64,000 nucleotides of DNA from Paenibacillus eucommiae (lineage in GTDB: Bacteria; Bacillota; Bacilli; Paenibacillales; NBRC-103111): assembly GCF_017874215.1 (NCBI RefSeq), contig NZ_JAGGLB010000026.1:1-64000 (forward strand), read 5' to 3'. Shown here one piece after another: positions 1 to 10,900 of the stretch. The notes under the pieces were generated by a model. That model was not told the origin of the DNA. It saw only the letters and a program-made list of their open reading frames with translations, and made no database searches. Made by a program: the position numbers and the translations under genes. The number at the start of each line of letters is the position of its first letter. Positions within the stretch are counted from its first letter, which is position 1.

Positions 1-80
1 CCGTCGAGTATACTTTTTTGCCTTCGTGCCGAGGAATTTAGGGCGATTGAGTTACGGAGTTGACAGATACGTTCATATCA

Positions 81-200
81 GGGAATGGCTGTGGGAGGAA
101 GAGCGGTAGCGTCCGCCTTTAAAGATTTGTTCCTACCTCCTCATCTATACCAATAAAGGGAACAAATCTTTAACAGCGGCTGGAGCCCACAGCCATTCCC
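81..200. repeat. 120-bp imperfect palindrome (long stem-loop)
   Basis: The outer arms at 81-95 and 186-200 are perfect 15-bp reverse complements (gggaatggctgtggg). The inner arms at 119-133 and 159-173 are also perfect 15-bp reverse complements (ttaaagatttgttcc). The stretches between them are only partly complementary. As RNA or as a cruciform this would form one long hairpin. No gene is attached to it. It may be an intergenic REP-like element or the remains of a small non-autonomous mobile element. Confidence 0.75.
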
Positions 201-349
201 TCCGCAACACACTCAAGTCACGAACGCGCACTTCAAAGGGCGCCGCAAGGCGTTTTCTTTAACAGCGGCTGGAGCCCACAGCCATTCCCTCCGCAACACA
301 CCCAAGCCACGAACACGCACATCAAAGGACGCCGCAAGGTGTTTTTTTT
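172..349 (+). repeat. two tandem 89-bp units
   Basis: Unit 1 (172-260) and unit 2 (261-349) are near-identical direct repeats starting aacagcggctggagccc. Both end in a small GCAA-loop hairpin followed by a T run. Unit 1 also supplies the right arm of the palindrome at 81-200. The differences are scattered single bases, so the duplication is not brand new. Confidence 0.8.
329..349 (+). terminator. intrinsic terminator-like hairpin
   Basis: A 5-bp stem, 329-333 with 338-342, closes a GCAA tetraloop and runs into eight T residues. The equivalent hairpin of the first repeat unit is at 241-252, followed by ttttcttt. The stem is short. It would end transcripts entering from the left, before the permease operon. 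Confidence 0.5.
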
Positions 350-478
350 GTCTTAATGTTTATATTTTATGCCTGTGGAGCTATCTTTTGTAGGGAGAAG
401 TATCCTATTTGTAATTTTAATCTCCTGTGAAAAGAGTAACATAAGACTCTGAAGATATAAGGTGAAGGAGTGACGGGG

Positions 479-1402
479 ATGAATACAACATGGAGGTTCA
501 GGCTGAGAAGGGTGGTAAAAAACCGCTGGCTCCTTTTGATGACGCTGCCGGGCATGCTGTTTCTTTTGATTTTCTCCTATTTGCCCATGTTCGGTATCTT
601 GATTGCTTTTAAGGATTTCAGGTACGCAGACGGGATTTGGGGAAGTAAGTGGGTGGGCTTTAAAAATTTCGAATTTTTGTTTGCAACAAGGGACGTTTGG
701 TCCGTTACGTTTAATACGTTAATGCTGAACTCGCTTTTTATTGTTTGCGGCTTGATAGTGTCAGTCGCCCTTGCTCTGCTCATGTTCGAGGTTAAGAATA
801 GAATACTGAATACGATTTTTCAGTCCTCTTACTTTTTGCCTTATTTGCTCTCATGGGTACTCGTCGGCTATTTTGTGTATGCCATGCTTACGACGGATGG
901 ATTCGTCAATCAAATCCTGGCCTATTTTGGAATCGAATCGGTTTCATGGTTTACATCTCCGGGCTACTGGCCAGCCATTCTCGTGCTTGTATCGGTGTGG
1001 AAAAGTGCGGGGTACACGAGCATCATCTATCTGGCCAGCATATTGGGGATCAATACGGAGTATTACGAGGCGGCCAAGCTGGACGGAGCGACTAAATTGC
1101 AGCAGGTGTTTTATATTACACTGCCGCTGATTATACCTGTGATCACGATTATGATGCTCTTGCAAATCGGTCGCATTTTTTATGCGGATTTCGGTTTGTT
1201 TTACAATGTTACACGTGATTCAGGCATGCTGTATGCGACGACAGATGTTATTGATACGTATGTGTTTCGCATGTTAAGGAAGGTTGGTGACTTCGGGATG
1301 GCTTCTGCGGCCGGGTTTTATCAAGCGGTTGTCGGGTTTATTCTTGTGTTTGTGTCGAATTTGATTGTGCGTAAGGTGGACAAAGACAATGCCCTTTTTT
1401 AA
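479..1402 (+). CDS. sugar ABC transporter permease, LplB type
   Basis: Inner-membrane subunit of an oligosaccharide importer, 307 residues with about six membrane helices. The cytoplasmic-loop motif EAAKLDGATKLQQ sits around residue 200 and is the contact site for the ATPase. The opening helix with FSYLPMFGILIAFKDF is typical of the LplB/YtcO subfamily that takes up polysaccharide breakdown products. The ATG at 479 is chosen because AAGGAG at 465-470 lies 8 bases upstream; an in-frame GTG at 470 overlaps that site. It is the first gene of the 479-17112 run and is followed 33 bp later by its partner permease. Which sugar it carries cannot be read from the sequence. Confidence 0.93.
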   Translation: MNTTWRFRLRRVVKNRWLLLMTLPGMLFLLIFSYLPMFGILIAFKDFRYADGIWGSKWVGFKNFEFLFATRDVWSVTFNTLMLNSLFIVCGLIVSVALALLMFEVKNRILNTIFQSSYFLPYLLSWVLVGYFVYAMLTTDGFVNQILAYFGIESVSWFTSPGYWPAILVLVSVWKSAGYTSIIYLASILGINTEYYEAAKLDGATKLQQVFYITLPLIIPVITIMMLLQIGRIFYADFGLFYNVTRDSGMLYATTDVIDTYVFRMLRKVGDFGMASAAGFYQAVVGFILVFVSNLIVRKVDKDNALF

Positions 1403-1435
1403 AAAACTGTTTTTAGGATATAGGAGGTTGTACGA

Positions 1436-2317
1436 ATGCATAGTATACTAATCAAAGCTGCCATAGGAAAAGGTGTGCTTTACCTGACTCTAATCCTGCT
1501 TACGGTCATCTGCATCATCCCTTTATGGCTGGTCGTATCCACATCGCTCACATCAGAAAATGCTTTGACGCTCCATGGCTACGGTTTAATCCCGCAGGAA
1601 TTCAGCTTAGACGCGTATCGGTATATATGGAACGACTCCAAGCAGCTGCTCGATTCTTATAAAATTACTATTTTGGTTACGGTGCTGGGAACTATATCTG
1701 CACTTTGTTTCACTTCTTTACTTTCGTATCCGTTGTCGCGTAAAGACTTTGTATTTCGGAATCCGTTCTCATTTTATATTTTTTTCACCATGCTGTTTAA
1801 TGGCGGTCTTGTACCTTTTTACATTTTAGTCAGCCAATACTTGCATTTAAAAGATACGATTTGGGCCTTAATTATTCCTTATCTCGTGCAGCCTTTTTAT
1901 GTTCTTTTGATGCGTACGTTCTTCGCTACTATTCCAGATTCCTTAATTGAATCAGCTAAAATAGACGGAGCGGGAGAATTGTACATTTTCTCTAAAATCA
2001 TTGTCCCTTTATCCACACCGGTGCTGGCTACTGTAGGTTTGTTTATTTCTTTAATTTACTGGAACGATTGGTACCTGGGTCTTTTATTTATTGAAGATAG
2101 AAAGTTACTGCCGCTGCAATATTTACTGATGACTTTGATGACCAATATTGAGGTTATGTCTTCCAATTTGCAGGCAAGCGCTGGTCTTTTACGGATTCCG
2201 GCTGAAACGGCAAGAATGGCGATGGCTGTTTTGGCGATAGGTCCGATTGCATGTATATATATGTTTTTTCAAAAGTATTTTGTGCGGGGACTTACGGTTG
2301 GAGCTGTTAAAGGATAA
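1436..2317 (+). CDS. sugar ABC transporter permease, YtcP type
   Basis: Second membrane subunit of the same importer, 293 residues with about six helices. The EAA-like loop reads ESAKIDGAGELYIFSKI, and the protein ends in the RGLTVGAVKG tail characteristic of YtcP/AraQ-type permeases. A strong TAGGAGG site precedes the ATG. It pairs with the permease at 479. The matching binding protein is not adjacent: the nearest candidate is the lipoprotein at 6258, behind a regulator and a hydrolase, which is an unusual order for this transporter class. Confidence 0.93.
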   Translation: MHSILIKAAIGKGVLYLTLILLTVICIIPLWLVVSTSLTSENALTLHGYGLIPQEFSLDAYRYIWNDSKQLLDSYKITILVTVLGTISALCFTSLLSYPLSRKDFVFRNPFSFYIFFTMLFNGGLVPFYILVSQYLHLKDTIWALIIPYLVQPFYVLLMRTFFATIPDSLIESAKIDGAGELYIFSKIIVPLSTPVLATVGLFISLIYWNDWYLGLLFIEDRKLLPLQYLLMTLMTNIEVMSSNLQASAGLLRIPAETARMAMAVLAIGPIACIYMFFQKYFVRGLTVGAVKG

Positions 2318-2343
2318 TTAGTTTAATTGAGGGGATTGATCTT

Positions 2344-4677
2344 GTGAAGCTGTTATTGCAATCCAGTATGTTTGTAAAAATGCTTGTCTACATTATGATT
2401 ATTCTTGCAGCAATGACAATCGTTTTATCTGCTGTATTGTATTTCAGCTTTGAGCGATCCGCTCTGGAGACGGTCACCAGAAACAACAGCATCTTTCTGT
2501 CGCAAATTAGTTATGGTGCGGACCATATGAATGAGAATGCAAACAACTTCACATGGTCCATGTATGGGGAAGTGGATACAATTCCGCTTATGTATCAGAC
2601 TAAGCCTGATTATTTGCAATTAATCGGTGCGATGGACCGGATCAATCGTTCGATGCAGTTAAATTCTTCTGTACATTCGGTTTATATTTACAATAGTAAG
2701 ATGAAGCGTTATCTGGCTTCGGGAAACCGCTCTGTGCATAGCAGGGATTCTTTCTACGACAAGGAAATCGTCGCTATGATGGAGAGCCCTGGATTGCAGA
2801 AGCCGGGACGGCTTGTTCCTATTCCGCGGACCATTCATGATTCCTTGGAAGGAGAAGGCGGGGGAAACAGCATTCCGGTGTTTACCTATATCATGTACGA
2901 CACAGTAACAAGTAACGACACTGTAGAAGGCGCTGTGATTGTAAACATTAAGGGAGAGTATTTGCAAAGCATCATGAATGCGATGAAAACCAAGACTGCC
3001 TGGTCAGAAGGGGATACCTTTGTCATTGACAAGAATAGTTCGATCATCAGCACATCGCGAGACAGTAAAATTAGCACTGAGTTTGCTCAGAGGATCGGGA
3101 TTAAAGCAGCGCAGATGAATAAAGATACGGGTTATTTTTTGGATACCTTAGATCACACGAAAGTGATGGTCAACTATGTTTCTACAGGCTCTTTAGGGTG
3201 GAAATTCATTCATGTTACTCCCTATGAAACGATTATAGCGGATATCCGCAAGACACGGGAGACCACCATCCTGGTTGTGCTTGGCTTGCTGTTCATTGGC
3301 TTATTAGCTTCTTTTCTGCTTTCCTGGCGTTTGTATTCGCCGATTCGACAATTAGTAAGCAAAGCGAGTCAACTGCTGACTTCCCCTCAAGCTGACGAAC
3401 CAAGAACGCATGAGCTTGCTTTTCTGAACAACACGATTTCGGAAGCTTATGTGTCGATGAGAGGTACAATGATCAATCGGAAGCATGAGATTTTGAAGGG
3501 TATGTTGCTGCAGCAGCAGCCAACCCTAGATAATATGCCTGCCTTGTTCAAGAAATATAAGATTGCTCTTGATCCCACGCAAGCCTATTTGTTGATGGCG
3601 TTTAGAATTGATCACTTTGAGCAGTTCAAGCGGCAGTTTTCCGAGAAGGATCGAATGCTGCTTCGTTTTTCAATCGGTAATTTGGCTAGTGAAATGGTTG
3701 GTGCTCATTACAAGAATGAAACCGTGGATATGGGGAATGATCTGGTTGTGGTTATCTTGAATGTGGACCAAGAGGCCTTGTCCGGAGATGATAATGAGAA
3801 GATTGCCGAAATTGGCGCACAAATTCAGAGCTGGTGCATGCAGCATTTAAGCTTGTCGGTTACAGCCGCTTTTGGATACGCTTCACCCGAAATGTCGGAT
3901 ATGCATCGAGGCTATGAGGAAGTGCTTGTGCACACGGGTTACCGTTTGATATTTGGACATGGCGCCCTGATAACGCCAACCCTCGTAAGCGACAGGAGTA
4001 CAGAACCTTATAAAATATCGGCACAGGAGGATGGGCAGCTGTACGAAGCGCTGGTGAACGGGAAATTGGAGGAAGCAGCAGCTCTTCTCAGCGGAATCAT
4101 GACTAAGCTTGGCAATCACACTGTGGACCGGGTTATGTCTAACATCCATTATTTGACCTATTCCGTATATGACACTTTGCAATTAATTGAAGATAACGGC
4201 CTGGATCGTTTCGAGGTTGATTACAATGCTTTTATTCAGCAAATTCATCAATTAGAGACAATTGGCGAGATTGAACGCTTATTTGTTGAGCTTTTTACCC
4301 ATATCACCAAGATTGTAGCATCGAAGAAGGAAAAGCGAAGTACAGTGCTTGTAGATACGATGATCGAGCTTATCAGGCTGAATTATACAGACCGTAATTT
4401 ATCACTGGAAAGCATCGCTCATACGATGAATATGTCCAAGGTGTACATTGGCAAGGTATTCAGAGAAACACTCTCCCAGTCCGTTGCTGATTATATGCTG
4501 GATGTCAGGATGGATAAGGCGATGGAAGCTATTCGATCGGGGGACCAGTCCCTTACAGAAATTCTGGAAAAGGTCGGCATCGAGAATAAAAAATATTTCT
4601 ACACATTATTCAAGAAAAAATATGGCGTAACCTATAGTGAATACAAGCTGAAAAACATTAAATCAGATTCCCGATAA
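2344..4677 (+). CDS. membrane-bound AraC-family transcriptional regulator
   Basis: A 777-residue one-piece sensor and DNA-binding protein. Residues about 9-31 and 305-329 are membrane helices bracketing an outside sensor domain of the Cache type. A cytoplasmic linker of about 340 residues follows, and the last 100 residues form an AraC double helix-turn-helix (LESIAHTMNMSKVYIGKVFR, then the recognition region near KKYFYTLFKKKYG). There is no kinase or receiver domain, so signal and DNA binding lie in one chain. The start is a GTG behind GAGGGG. Lying between the permeases and the hydrolase, it probably controls this operon in response to an extracellular sugar; that role is inferred from position. 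Confidence 0.88.
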   Translation: MKLLLQSSMFVKMLVYIMIILAAMTIVLSAVLYFSFERSALETVTRNNSIFLSQISYGADHMNENANNFTWSMYGEVDTIPLMYQTKPDYLQLIGAMDRINRSMQLNSSVHSVYIYNSKMKRYLASGNRSVHSRDSFYDKEIVAMMESPGLQKPGRLVPIPRTIHDSLEGEGGGNSIPVFTYIMYDTVTSNDTVEGAVIVNIKGEYLQSIMNAMKTKTAWSEGDTFVIDKNSSIISTSRDSKISTEFAQRIGIKAAQMNKDTGYFLDTLDHTKVMVNYVSTGSLGWKFIHVTPYETIIADIRKTRETTILVVLGLLFIGLLASFLLSWRLYSPIRQLVSKASQLLTSPQADEPRTHELAFLNNTISEAYVSMRGTMINRKHEILKGMLLQQQPTLDNMPALFKKYKIALDPTQAYLLMAFRIDHFEQFKRQFSEKDRMLLRFSIGNLASEMVGAHYKNETVDMGNDLVVVILNVDQEALSGDDNEKIAEIGAQIQSWCMQHLSLSVTAAFGYASPEMSDMHRGYEEVLVHTGYRLIFGHGALITPTLVSDRSTEPYKISAQEDGQLYEALVNGKLEEAAALLSGIMTKLGNHTVDRVMSNIHYLTYSVYDTLQLIEDNGLDRFEVDYNAFIQQIHQLETIGEIERLFVELFTHITKIVASKKEKRSTVLVDTMIELIRLNYTDRNLSLESIAHTMNMSKVYIGKVFRETLSQSVADYMLDVRMDKAMEAIRSGDQSLTEILEKVGIENKKYFYTLFKKKYGVTYSEYKLKNIKSDSR

Positions 4678-4709
4678 TTTGATTCACCACTACAAGGAGG
4701 ACTAAAGAT

Positions 4710-6104
4710 ATGGACATGAGTATGAGTATAATGGCTGCAGAAACCAAGCAAATGTGGAAAATAGGATTGGAAAGCACGATCATCCCACTGGGGGTTCCAG
4801 AAGTAACAGCATGGAGGGAGCAGAATCAACTGACGCTTCGTTTCTCGGATATAACGAAGCTGGCACTTCATTTGCCTACTCATAGCGGTATACGTTTAGA
4901 CCACACGTTTAACCATGAACAACTGCCATTACCCGGACATTATTCCTGTCCCATTGGAGTCATTGAATATGAAGGCCGTTATTTTACCTTATTTGATCCA
5001 GAAGACAAAACGGATATGGAGGTCTATTCGGGTCAGCGCGGCTGGGAATGGGTGTGGCGAACCGAAGAGAACCAAGAGAATCTCGTCCTCATATGGGGCC
5101 AGGCTGAAAGCTTAGCAGAATGTGTTGCCTTATACCGGACATACAGGCCTGCAGGAATCGTGAATAAAGAGTTCACAGCTCCAATCAAACGGATTATTAC
5201 GCTGGATATGATGCTGTCCAGTGGAGAAATCAGCCATCGGTTTGACGATGCGACAGCTTTAATCAACGACCTGGCCTCCCGTCAATTAGCGGAGGGAACC
5301 CTCATTTATATCCCTGGCTGGTGCGGCCCTTATGATAAGGACTACCCGAACTATCAACCCAGCGAGCAGTTGGGCGGAGAATATGGATTTACCCGTATGG
5401 TGGAGACAGCGAAACTGGAGCGTGCATGCATCATGCCGCATATGAATTATTGGGGTTACGATCCAGGACTGCAGCTTTTTGATGACAAGCAATTGATGGA
5501 GATGCAGCTGCGGGATGAACACGGGGAACCGGCAGGCTGGGCTGGTCCTACAAGCCCATTCATCTACATGAGGCCGGATCACCTGGTGTGGCAAAATGTC
5601 CTGCTGGAGCAAATCAGTTCATTCCTGGCCAAGTATGATGTCCAAGCGATCATGCTGGACCAGATCGGTTTTGAGATTAAGGACAAACGCTGTGATTATA
5701 AGACAGGAACAAATCAAATATTGAGTCATATCCGCAAGCTGCGGCCTCAATTGATCATTTCAGGAGAAACGTTGAACGATGAGCTGATCAGCCAAGTCAA
5801 TCTCATTCAATTATGGGGAATGCCTTGGTGCGGATTGGATGTGGATTTAACCGCATTCACGTCGCCTCTTATTAAAGAATTATTCCCGGAAGTAGCCTTC
5901 TATGGACATCTCGGATTGCCTGCCATATCGGAAGGGAAGTATACATGGACTAATCATGAATATCTTCGCACAAAAGGTATCGAAGCCGCCTTCTATGCTG
6001 CGCAGAAACATTTGCAGCATATGGGGGGAATTCCGCATGTAAGATTGCATGATGGATCAAAGGGATTGGATCCTATTTCCCTGAATTACCTTCAGTCTCT
6101 ATAG
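4710..6104 (+). CDS. putative glycoside hydrolase (DUF6259-like TIM barrel)
   Basis: 464 residues, no signal peptide, so probably cytoplasmic. An N-terminal beta-rich part (about 1-160) precedes a TIM-barrel-like half with YIPGWCGPYDKDYPNY (about 195-210), PHMNYWGYDPG (about 245) and a strand-end acid in AIMLDQIGFEI (about 315). The overall pattern resembles DUF6259 and distant GH36/GH101-like barrels. I cannot name the sugar it cuts. AAGGAGG lies 9 bases before the ATG. It would act on material brought in by the neighbouring permeases. The family call rests on recollected motifs, so treat it as tentative. Confidence 0.6.
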   Translation: MDMSMSIMAAETKQMWKIGLESTIIPLGVPEVTAWREQNQLTLRFSDITKLALHLPTHSGIRLDHTFNHEQLPLPGHYSCPIGVIEYEGRYFTLFDPEDKTDMEVYSGQRGWEWVWRTEENQENLVLIWGQAESLAECVALYRTYRPAGIVNKEFTAPIKRIITLDMMLSSGEISHRFDDATALINDLASRQLAEGTLIYIPGWCGPYDKDYPNYQPSEQLGGEYGFTRMVETAKLERACIMPHMNYWGYDPGLQLFDDKQLMEMQLRDEHGEPAGWAGPTSPFIYMRPDHLVWQNVLLEQISSFLAKYDVQAIMLDQIGFEIKDKRCDYKTGTNQILSHIRKLRPQLIISGETLNDELISQVNLIQLWGMPWCGLDVDLTAFTSPLIKELFPEVAFYGHLGLPAISEGKYTWTNHEYLRTKGIEAAFYAAQKHLQHMGGIPHVRLHDGSKGLDPISLNYLQSL

Positions 6105-6257
6105 AATAGGGCCAGATGTTTAAATTTCAAACCTTCCAAGGTATTGTTTTCAAGCAAAACTAGATGATTTGGCGTTTATTTAATCTGTTGCGCCACTGTA
6201 TGATGAGCTCATGCCGATCGGATACAGGGGTTGGTAACACATAGAGGAGGGCTTAGA

Positions 6258-7820
6258 ATGAGGTTGAAAAGCAATATCGCATTCACAAGTTTGTTTCTTG
6301 TCTTGATGATTCTGATTAGTGCATGCGGAAACAATGCGGGGGGAAACACGGCATCGCCTGCGGCCACCAATCAGAGCGGTACAACAGGGGTTAATGAAAC
6401 GGGTTCTAATGAGACAGAGGCGGGTAAGCTTGATCCGGTTGAGCTGACTTGGTATTTTCCTAACACACCGCAGAATATGAAAGATGTTGCCATGGTGCAG
6501 GACGCCATGAATGTAATTGTTCAGTCCAAGATCAATGCCAAGATTAAGCTGATTCCCGTGGATTGGGGAACTTATGATCAGAAAATGAATGTTATGACTG
6601 GAGCAGGCGATACTTTCGACCTTATGTTTACAGCTCCTTGGAGTAACAATTATTTCCAGAATGTTTCCAAAGGGGCGCTGCTGCCTCTTGATGATTTGTT
6701 GACGGAATATGCTCCCACCTTGAAAGCGGCAGTACCCGATTCTGTCTGGAATGCGGCCAGGGTGAACCAAAAGATCTATGGAGCGATCAATTGGCAGATT
6801 ATTGCGATGCCTTATGGCTTGCAGGTTAATCAGAGTTATATAGATAAATATAAAATCGATCTGAATGCTGTTCAGAAATATGAGGATATGGAGCCCTATC
6901 TGGCGGCATGGAACGAATCTTATGATCCGCTGAATTATGCGAAGGATGATGCTGATCCCTTTACTCGCCAGCCCCCTTATTTTGAGATGGACAGTATTGG
7001 GGAAGATACCTCAGTTGGCTGGATCCGGCTTGACGATTCGGAGACACAAGTATTTAATCAATATGCGTCAGATGAATTTAAGGGCTTCGTTCAATTGATG
7101 CGCAAATGGTATCAAGCCGGCTATTTCCCGAAAGATGCTGCCCTGCGTACAAGTGTGGAAAGAGCGGCAGATGCCAAAGCTGGCAAGATCAGTCTCTTCG
7201 GCATTGGTTCGCCAATCAAACCAGGGGTTGAACTGGAAGCGAAGGCATCGCTGAACGTAGACCAGAAGTTCAAGCCCTTAAGTAAAGCGATTATTACAAC
7301 CAACCGTTCCATTGCTACAATGACGGGGATAAGCGCAACCTCCAAAAATCCTGAACGGGCAATGATGTTCCTAGAACTTATGAATAGTGATAAAGAGTTA
7401 TATAACCTGATTTGCAATGGAATTGAAGGCGTACACTACAACAAAACAGCAGATAATGTCATTGAAAAAGTAAAGGATAACAATGGATATAATCCTGTAA
7501 CAGATTGGCTCTTCGGCAATCAGTTCAATGCCTATTATACATCACCGGATGCTGTTGGGATCTGGGAGGAAACACTGGAGTTGAACCTGACAGCTGATGC
7601 GTCACCTCTGCTAGGCTTCACCTTTAATCCCGACCCGATTAAGTCAGAGATTGCGCAGACTAACGCAGTTTACGCGCAGTATAAGGATGCCTTGCTCAGC
7701 GGAACAGCAGACCCGGACAAATTGCTGCCCGAATTCCTCGATAAATTAAATAAAGCGGGAGCAGAGAAAGTAATTGCAGAGAAGCAGCGGCAAATCGAGG
7801 AGTGGAAAAAAATCCGTTAA
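6258..7820 (+). CDS. extracellular sugar-binding lipoprotein, LplA-like
   Basis: 520-residue solute receptor. A lipoprotein signal peptide with lipobox LISAC puts the lipidated cysteine at residue 23. A Gly/Ala/Thr-rich tether follows, then a two-lobe binding domain. It fits the long (about 500-570 residue) receptor class that works with LplB/YtcP permeases. The ATG at 6258 follows GAGGAGGG; an upstream in-frame TTG at 6231 has no ribosome site and would spoil the signal peptide. It is the likely receptor for the permeases at 479 and 1436, although about 4 kb of other genes intervene. Confidence 0.9.
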   Translation: MRLKSNIAFTSLFLVLMILISACGNNAGGNTASPAATNQSGTTGVNETGSNETEAGKLDPVELTWYFPNTPQNMKDVAMVQDAMNVIVQSKINAKIKLIPVDWGTYDQKMNVMTGAGDTFDLMFTAPWSNNYFQNVSKGALLPLDDLLTEYAPTLKAAVPDSVWNAARVNQKIYGAINWQIIAMPYGLQVNQSYIDKYKIDLNAVQKYEDMEPYLAAWNESYDPLNYAKDDADPFTRQPPYFEMDSIGEDTSVGWIRLDDSETQVFNQYASDEFKGFVQLMRKWYQAGYFPKDAALRTSVERAADAKAGKISLFGIGSPIKPGVELEAKASLNVDQKFKPLSKAIITTNRSIATMTGISATSKNPERAMMFLELMNSDKELYNLICNGIEGVHYNKTADNVIEKVKDNNGYNPVTDWLFGNQFNAYYTSPDAVGIWEETLELNLTADASPLLGFTFNPDPIKSEIAQTNAVYAQYKDALLSGTADPDKLLPEFLDKLNKAGAEKVIAEKQRQIEEWKKIR

Positions 7821-7860
7821 GCTGTAAGACCCAAATGACAGTTAAATGAACATAGGAAAT

Positions 7861-7884
7861 ATGTGGCCGGGCAGCCGGCCGCAT
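7861..7884 (+). other. GC-rich hairpin between receptor and surface-protein genes
   Basis: A stem with GGCCGG at 7865-7870 pairs with CCGGCC at 7875-7880 around a GCAG loop, extended by ATG/CAT at the base. It follows the lipoprotein stop and precedes the large surface protein. There is no immediate T run, so it may stabilise the upstream message or attenuate transcription rather than fully terminate it. Confidence 0.5.
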
Positions 7885-7947
7885 GTTTGCCGATCACTCT
7901 TTTTACTTTGTTTGATTCGATCAAATCTTGTTAGGGGGTATTTTGTT

Positions 7948-10900
7948 ATGCGAAAAAAACTGATTTATCTTCTGGTTTTCTCTCTGTTCATTGAACTCTG
8001 CTCCGCTTTTTTTGTAGGTCAGCCGGAAGCAAGGGCTTCTTCTGGTGTGGACATATACGTAGCTCCCAATGGAGCCGGAACTATATGCGAGGTCAGTGTT
8101 CCATGTTCTCTGGAAGCAGGAAGGGACAAAGTACGAACGCTCAACGAGAATATGAGCTCCGATATTATCGTTCTATTGCGCGGCGGTACCTATACACTCA
8201 ATGAACCCTTCGAATTGTTTTCGGCGGATTCAGGAAGCAATGGCTTCGATATTTATTACAAAGCTTATCCTGGCGAGACACCGGTGATAAGCGGCGGAGC
8301 AGTGATCACGGGCTGGGAGCTGCACGATACCGCTGCCAATATTTATCGCGCACCAGCAGCCGCTTCTTTGGAAACGCGTCAGCTTTATGTGAACGGGCAT
8401 AGAGCTGTACGGGCCAAAGGCGGAGAATTGCCCGGCGCTCAGAAAACGGCAACCGGTTACACAACAACAGATCTGACGATAAAGGATTGGGGCAATGTTG
8501 GAGATATCGAACTAGTATTTCGTAAGCTCTGGACGGAAAGCCGCTGCAGCGTTGCCGCGATTACAGATGGCACGATTACCGTGGATGAGCCCTGTTTCAC
8601 GATGGTGAACAATACAAGGTCGGTGCAAGCGGGCAATCCTACATGGATTGAAAATGCTTATGAGCTGCTGGGTGAAGCGGGAGAATGGTATCTGGACCGG
8701 ACAGGTCATTTCATCTACTATAAGCCTCTGACGGGTGAAGACATGTCTACTGCTGAAGTCATAGCACCTGTATTGGAAACGTTGGTGAAGGGGACAGGGA
8801 CGTTGGAACAGCCTCTTGAGCATGTTGTGTTTGAGGGATTAACATTCTCCCATGGAACATGGTTGCAGCCCAATACCGAGTATGGCTTCAGAGATATTCA
8901 GGCCGGGTTTATGTCACCTAATGAGCCACCGCCTGTCGCATATTCCTACACGGATGTGAAAATGCCGGCAAGCGTAACGATCAGTGGCGGGCGCAACATT
9001 CACTTTGAACGGAATACGTTTGTACATCTTGGCGCAGTCGGGTTGAATATCGATTACGGGGCACAAGATAACCTGATCCAGGGGAATATATTCAGAGACA
9101 TTTCAGGTAATGCGATCATGCTGGGCGATGTGAAGCAGGAGGATTATCATCCGAGTGTAGAAGTCAGGGCAGTAGACCGCAATACGATTAAAAATAATTT
9201 TATTACTCAAGCAGGTGCAGAATATCACGATTCAGTGGGCATCTGGACGGGATATACGAGGAATACGGTCATTGCCCACAATGAAATTACCGATTTACCC
9301 TATTCCGGAATTTCAATCGGATGGGGCTGGGGGGAAACCGATGAAGGAGGATCTATCGGGTACACGATTCCGACGATCGTCGAGAACAACAAAATTATTA
9401 ACAATAAAATATGGAACACCATGCACACGTTGATTGATGGAGCGGGAATCTATTCGCTCTCTGCTGATCGCAATCAGCTCATTTCAGGAAACGTTATCTC
9501 GGACGTCCATACGCATGGCGCTATATACTTGGACAATAAAAGCCGGTATAACACGATTATCAATAATGTCTCATTTGATATTGCGGGCAGTAATCATCTG
9601 TTTTTAAATGACAATAAAGGTAACACGTTATTTTCCTATAATTTCTGGGATCAATCTGCCAAGCTATATGACAACAGCAAGAACGGAGTGTTTCTCAGCA
9701 ATCAGGTTGTGGAGGATCCACTAACACTTCCGGCATCCATAATAAATAATGCCGGACTAGAGCAAGCGTATCAGGATCTGAATCCGCGAGTCATTCCGGC
9801 AGACACGGAGGCGCCAGATGCTCCTGCAGCATTCTCTCTGGCAGAAACCGATACAGCGGTGACTGACAATAGTGTGACTTTGCAGTGGAGTGCATCTGCA
9901 GATAATACGGCAGTTACGGGTTATGAAATTAAGCGTGATGATATTGTCGTAGGGGTTACGACAGATACGACCTTCACTGTGCGTAATTTGCAACCTGGAC
10001 AAAGCTATGTATTCACTGTAGCAGCAAGAGATGCTGCCTGTAACTTGTCATCAGCTAATCCATCCCTAACGGTGGAGACTACTAATCAATCCATACTCGA
10101 CAACCTGGCCTATAACAAACAGGTTACAGTTCAATATGATTCGCCGGAAGGTCGCGAAGCGGATATGCATCCCAGCCGGGATCCGGAGAACGCCGTAGAT
10201 GGTGATCCGGCAACGTACGCTGTTTCAATCCATGAATACGCGTGGCAGCAGCAGGTTGATCTGGGATCGGTGCAAAATATCAATAGAGTTGTGGTAAAGA
10301 TGGATCCTGCTTACTATGCGTCCAAGTATGATATTCGGATCTCGGATGACGGGATCAACTTCACCACGATTAAATCCGTAGTTGGCTTCACTGGTGGAAC
10401 CAGTGAAGAGTCGTTCGATGACAGTGAAGCGCGATTTGTCAGAATCGTTGCGGTCAAGCCGGATGGGGCGAATCAGCCCGGCAATCAAATGGTCATTTAT
10501 GAGCTTGAGATTTATAATGACCTGCAGGATGAACCTTCTGAATTGAACCTGGCACTGAACAAGCCAGCTAGAGCCTTCTATATTGGCGGCGATAATATAA
10601 CGACCAAAACGATGGGTTACGAAGCTATTGTGGATGACGATCCAACCACGTGTGCGCAGGTGCCTCGCGCAACCGTATGGAAGGCTGCTGTAGATCTGGG
10701 GTTTGCAACCGACTTTAATCAGATTAAAGTCGTGATGCCACTGACCGCCTATGCAACTGATTTTAAGATAGAGGTGTCCGAGAATGGCAGCAATTACAGT
10801 GTTGTTAGCGAGGTTGCCGATTTTGAGGGCGGTAGCTATACGACCTACAGTCCGCAGAACGCCCGCTATGTGCGGGTGGTAGCCACTGCGCCTGTAAATC

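Noticed and set aside
2..109. Open frame at the left edge reading protein-like residues to a TAG at 107
   Set aside because: It ends inside the palindrome, another frame is equally open to 63, and too little is visible to say a gene ends here.
6180..6770. 196-codon open frame on the minus strand opposite the receptor start
   Set aside because: It overlaps the lipoprotein signal and binding domain of the real gene and has no supporting motif.
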